This document shows, in pieces, positions 6,061-8,407 of a DNA stretch of 8,407 nucleotides. Positions within the stretch are counted from its first letter, which is position 1. The number at the start of each line of letters is the position of its first letter. The position numbers were made by a program, and so were the translations under genes. Source of the DNA: Actinomycetota bacterium (lineage in GTDB: Bacteria; Zhuqueibacterota; Zhuqueibacteria; Residuimicrobiales; Krinioviventaceae). Location: contig JAACEJ010000118.1 of NCBI GenBank assembly GCA_011682565.1, positions 1-8,407 of the forward strand, read 5' to 3'. The notes below the pieces were generated by a model, which did no database searches, had not been told where the DNA came from, and worked only from the letters and a program-made list of their open reading frames with translations.

Positions 6061-7920
6061 TCAGCACGAAGGAACTGTAAGTTGAATCGATTTTCTTCCC
6101 GTCTCACCCTTCAAAACAGCCAGAGCGTCTCTTGCAATCTGCGCCAGCCTTTCGTCTTTATGTTCATACTCGTCCCTGAAACGCTCAAGGGGTTCTATCG
6201 CCTGTATATCGCCGATGCGCGCGAGGGCGCTGATCATGCGGCAGCGACCTTCAACCTTTTCAGCCCTCAAATGCTTAACAAGCTCCGGTACGACTTTTAC
6301 TCCATAATTGCAGAGCGCATTCTCGGCGCTCATCCGAATACTCCAGGAAGTATCAGAAACTTTTTCAAACAAGTATGAGAGTGCCCGGTCATCGACAAAG
6401 TCACCCAGAATTCTCGTGGCAACCAGACGAATCATTGTGGAGGGATCATTGATAGATGAAAGGGCAAGGTCAAACAGTTCTTTTGAACCGGGGGATAATT
6501 CCCGCAATACGCGCAATGCCTCAGCTTTCACTTCCGGCACCTTCTCCTTCCGGACGTATTTTTCAATCTCCGGGACAGCCTGCTTGCCTTTTAGTTTTCC
6601 CAAAGCCCGCATGACTTCATAGCGTACATGCGGCGAGTCATCTTTCAAAGACGGCATGAGTTGCGGGACGACCGATTCGTCGCCTACTTTACCGATAATC
6701 ATCAGGGCGCCGCAGCGTCCCCACGCAGCACAACCGACTTTAACCAGTGCATTTTCGGCAGCAACAGCGACAAGATGGTCGGAATCTGTTACAAGTTTTT
6801 TAAGGAGATCGATAGCACGATGATCTTCCAAATCACCCAGGGCTTTAATTGCCCGTATGCGGTTTGCCACATTCCCATTTCGCGTACGTGCATCTTTTAA
6901 AATAGAATGAATATTCACCGTGTTAACAACCAATTTTTGCAACAACGGCTGCACAATCGGCGGCCCGTAACTTGATAACGCTTCGACAGCATCTTTGCGT
7001 ACTGAATAAAAGCTGCTGCTCAGTCGATCGATAAGCAGAGGAATGCTTTGCGGATTTCTAATTTTCCCCAAAGCCAGTACAATGGTGCTGATCAATGTTT
7101 TCTCTTTCGCATGCATTAACTCACTGTGAAGCGGCAGGACGACTCGGGAGCCAAATCTGACCAGAGCTTTGATAATCTCCGCACGGACAAGATCATTTCG
7201 CTCACGCAAACGATTGACAATATTAGGAATGGCTTGTTCATCTCCAATCTCAGCGAGCGCTTTTACAGCTTCTGCCCGCACCAAAGGATTTTCATCATCA
7301 AGAATCCGGATCAATGCAAGGACAGCTCCTTTATCCCTGGCCAGACCAAGAACCTGGACGACACCTTTGCGCACAACATCTTTGACGCTTTTGAGAGAAT
7401 CCAGCAAAATCTGCCGACAAGAGGCTTCCATATTCACAAGCCCTTCAATGGCAATATCGTAAATTCCAGGCTCCGGGATGGAAAGCATGCGAACCAAAAT
7501 TCTGGCTTGCGACGGATCGGCACTGCGCACAATTTCTTCAACTTTAGTTTTTAGTGCAGAAACCGCTTCATTGCGCACCAGCCATTCTTCATCGTCGACA
7601 AGAGGAATAAGTGCATCGATAATTTGCACATCGCCCAAAACGCCCAGCGCTCGCACAGTCATCCAGCGCACATTGGAATCACCTGCCTGGAGAAAACGCG
7701 GTTTGGATAGATATTCCACGGCACGGCGATCACCCAGGCGTGATAATGCAATAACCGCTGCATGTCTGACTTCGCTGACAGGATCCATCAGTCCCTTGAT
7801 AAATGTATAGTAGAGAGAAGGCTCTTTCCTGTGGCTGAGTTGAATTAAAGCCCGCCGACGGCTAAGCCAATCTCTGCTCGCTCCTGCTTCTTTTTTTAAT
7901 CGGGAAATTGTTTCTGTCAT
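6061..7920 (-). CDS. HEAT-repeat (PBS-lyase-like repeat) scaffold protein
   Basis: 619 residues without signal peptide or membrane segment, so probably cytoplasmic. Almost the whole chain is a solenoid of HEAT-like helical pairs of about 31 residues. Clear units include DPVSEVRHAAVIALSRLGD (46-64), DDEEWLVRNEAVSAL (109-123), DDENPLVRAEAVKALAEIGD (208-227), KDDSPHVRYEVMRALGKL (426-443) and DTSWSIRMSAENAL (523-536). Variants of the GxxVVxPL type occur near 257-264, 319-326 and 540-546. The repeat is less regular at 332-352 (INIHSILKDARTRNGN-like linker) and at 393-412, where C397 and C403 lie. Such solenoids bind proteins and act as adaptors; the partner is unknown. There is no lyase context, so a phycobilin role is unlikely. 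The ATG at 7920 has AGAAGGT (7927-7933) six bases away, overlapping the stop of the upstream Cys-rich gene. The two are therefore very likely co-translated. Confidence 0.9.
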   Translation of the reverse strand: MTETISRLKKEAGASRDWLSRRRALIQLSHRKEPSLYYTFIKGLMDPVSEVRHAAVIALSRLGDRRAVEYLSKPRFLQAGDSNVRWMTVRALGVLGDVQIIDALIPLVDDEEWLVRNEAVSALKTKVEEIVRSADPSQARILVRMLSIPEPGIYDIAIEGLVNMEASCRQILLDSLKSVKDVVRKGVVQVLGLARDKGAVLALIRILDDENPLVRAEAVKALAEIGDEQAIPNIVNRLRERNDLVRAEIIKALVRFGSRVVLPLHSELMHAKEKTLISTIVLALGKIRNPQSIPLLIDRLSSSFYSVRKDAVEALSSYGPPIVQPLLQKLVVNTVNIHSILKDARTRNGNVANRIRAIKALGDLEDHRAIDLLKKLVTDSDHLVAVAAENALVKVGCAAWGRCGALMIIGKVGDESVVPQLMPSLKDDSPHVRYEVMRALGKLKGKQAVPEIEKYVRKEKVPEVKAEALRVLRELSPGSKELFDLALSSINDPSTMIRLVATRILGDFVDDRALSYLFEKVSDTSWSIRMSAENALCNYGVKVVPELVKHLRAEKVEGRCRMISALARIGDIQAIEPLERFRDEYEHKDERLAQIARDALAVLKGETGRKSIQLTVPSC

Positions 7921-7924
7921 TTAT

Positions 7925-8407
7925 TTACCTTCTTTCAATATATCCGCTACATCCCTGTTCAGGATTGAACTCGGTCACTTCGTAATTGCAATCAATATCG
8001 GCCAGCAGATGCACTGCTGAACGAAAACAGCCAATGCGTGCGCACGTCAAATCTTTTGGCGAAAGACCACCATGCATCAGGCTCTCACAACTCTTTCGGT
8101 ACGGGCAGGCATGAACTTTTATCTCCAGCCGATTTGGATTGACTTCGCGCAATTCAAATTGGCTGCTGTCCTGAAAGAGTCCGCCGATAACGCCAGTACG
8201 AATATATTCTTCAACAGCATCGCGAATGGAGGTTTTATTTTTGGCATTAATACCATATTCATTTTCCAATGTCTTGAGAAACTGATCTGTTGCATGATCA
8301 TAAGCGCGCTCACAAAAGGAAAGCGGGCGTTCACCATGAAAATCGCGGGCTGTTTCTTCCAGGGCGCTCAACCATGTGAGGGCCAGAACCCATCCCGCTT
8401 CTTCTTT
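7925..8407 (-). CDS. Cys-rich protein of unknown function, 5' end cut by the right edge
   Basis: The reading frame is open from the window edge to the TAA at 7925-7927 (160 codons visible) with no ATG. A TTG at 8371-8369 is a possible start, but the upstream codons (KEEAGWVLALTW) look coding, so the gene probably begins outside. Numbering from that TTG, cysteines lie at 20, 89, 95, 110, 115, 128 and 141. They are concentrated in the C-terminal half (ACPYRKSC, LTCARIGC, NPEQGCSGYIE). No signal peptide is visible in the part seen. The pattern (V-x-A-C-P-Y, then C-x4-C, then a final Gly-Cys near the end) recalls small sensor-like families such as the methanogen output domain, V4R, or L-2-amino-thiazoline-4-carboxylate hydrolase-like proteins. 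I cannot choose between them, and it may be none. The clustered Cys could bind a metal or respond to redox state. It is 4 bp upstream of the HEAT gene. Confidence 0.7.
   Translation of the reverse strand, partial: KEEAGWVLALTWLSALEETARDFHGERPLSFCERAYDHATDQFLKTLENEYGINAKNKTSIRDAVEEYIRTGVIGGLFQDSSQFELREVNPNRLEIKVHACPYRKSCESLMHGGLSPKDLTCARIGCFRSAVHLLADIDCNYEVTEFNPEQGCSGYIERR

Noticed and set aside
6024..6107. Extended start of the Omp28/sorting-domain protein at 6107
   Set aside because: The extra 28 residues are charged, precede a normal signal peptide, overlap the HEAT gene and lack the AGGAGG found before 6023.
7126..7810. Several overlapping + strand open frames of 97-142 residues
   Set aside because: All are shadows of the HEAT-repeat gene, whose repetitive codons leave the opposite strand open.
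6061..7920. Phycobilisome lyase function for the HEAT protein
   Set aside because: The resemblance is to the repeat unit only; nothing in the window suggests phycobiliproteins or photosynthesis.

Overview
The window looks chromosomal and comes from a Gram-negative bacterium of the wider FCB group (Calditrichota, KSB1 or Ignavibacteria-like lineages are the best guesses). The evidence is a C-terminal type IX secretion-style sorting domain (QNYPNPFNP...SGVYFYKL...KMILLH), Omp28-type thioredoxin-fold proteins and a DUF6029-type outer-membrane barrel. Base composition is moderate. The phylum is inferred from protein style only and cannot be fixed from this window.

Layout: the left edge holds the 3' part of a tRNA-Gly (anticodon CCC) on the + strand with a hairpin/T-run terminator. 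Every protein gene lies on the - strand. Reading in the direction of transcription (right to left), the genes are: (1) a Cys-rich protein cut by the right edge of the window; (2) a 619-residue HEAT-repeat protein 4 bp downstream; (3) after 37 bp, an 829-residue secreted multidomain protein with an N-terminal Omp28/thioredoxin-like domain and a C-terminal sorting domain; (4) a 214-bp spacer with a degenerate inverted repeat, a GC hairpin and a 12-bp palindrome; (5) a lipoprotein with two PEGA domains fused to an Omp28/thioredoxin-like domain; (6) a TlpA/ResA-like exported thioredoxin, 15 bp downstream; (7) a DUF6029-type outer-membrane beta-barrel whose ATG overlaps the TlpA stop codon (ATGA).

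The likely theme is envelope thiol-disulfide chemistry. Three consecutive exported proteins carry a CxxC thioredoxin-type active site (CQYC, CVPC, CLPC). They sit on different scaffolds: probably surface-sorted, lipid-anchored and soluble periplasmic. The last gene is a predicted outer-membrane barrel with a conserved-looking C-terminal Cys pair (CIGGVC), translationally coupled to the TlpA-like protein. I propose that genes 5-7 form one operon acting as an outer-membrane redox or assembly module, with gene 3 as a related secreted partner. This is inference. The HEAT protein and the Cys-rich protein upstream form a separate, apparently cytoplasmic pair of unknown function.
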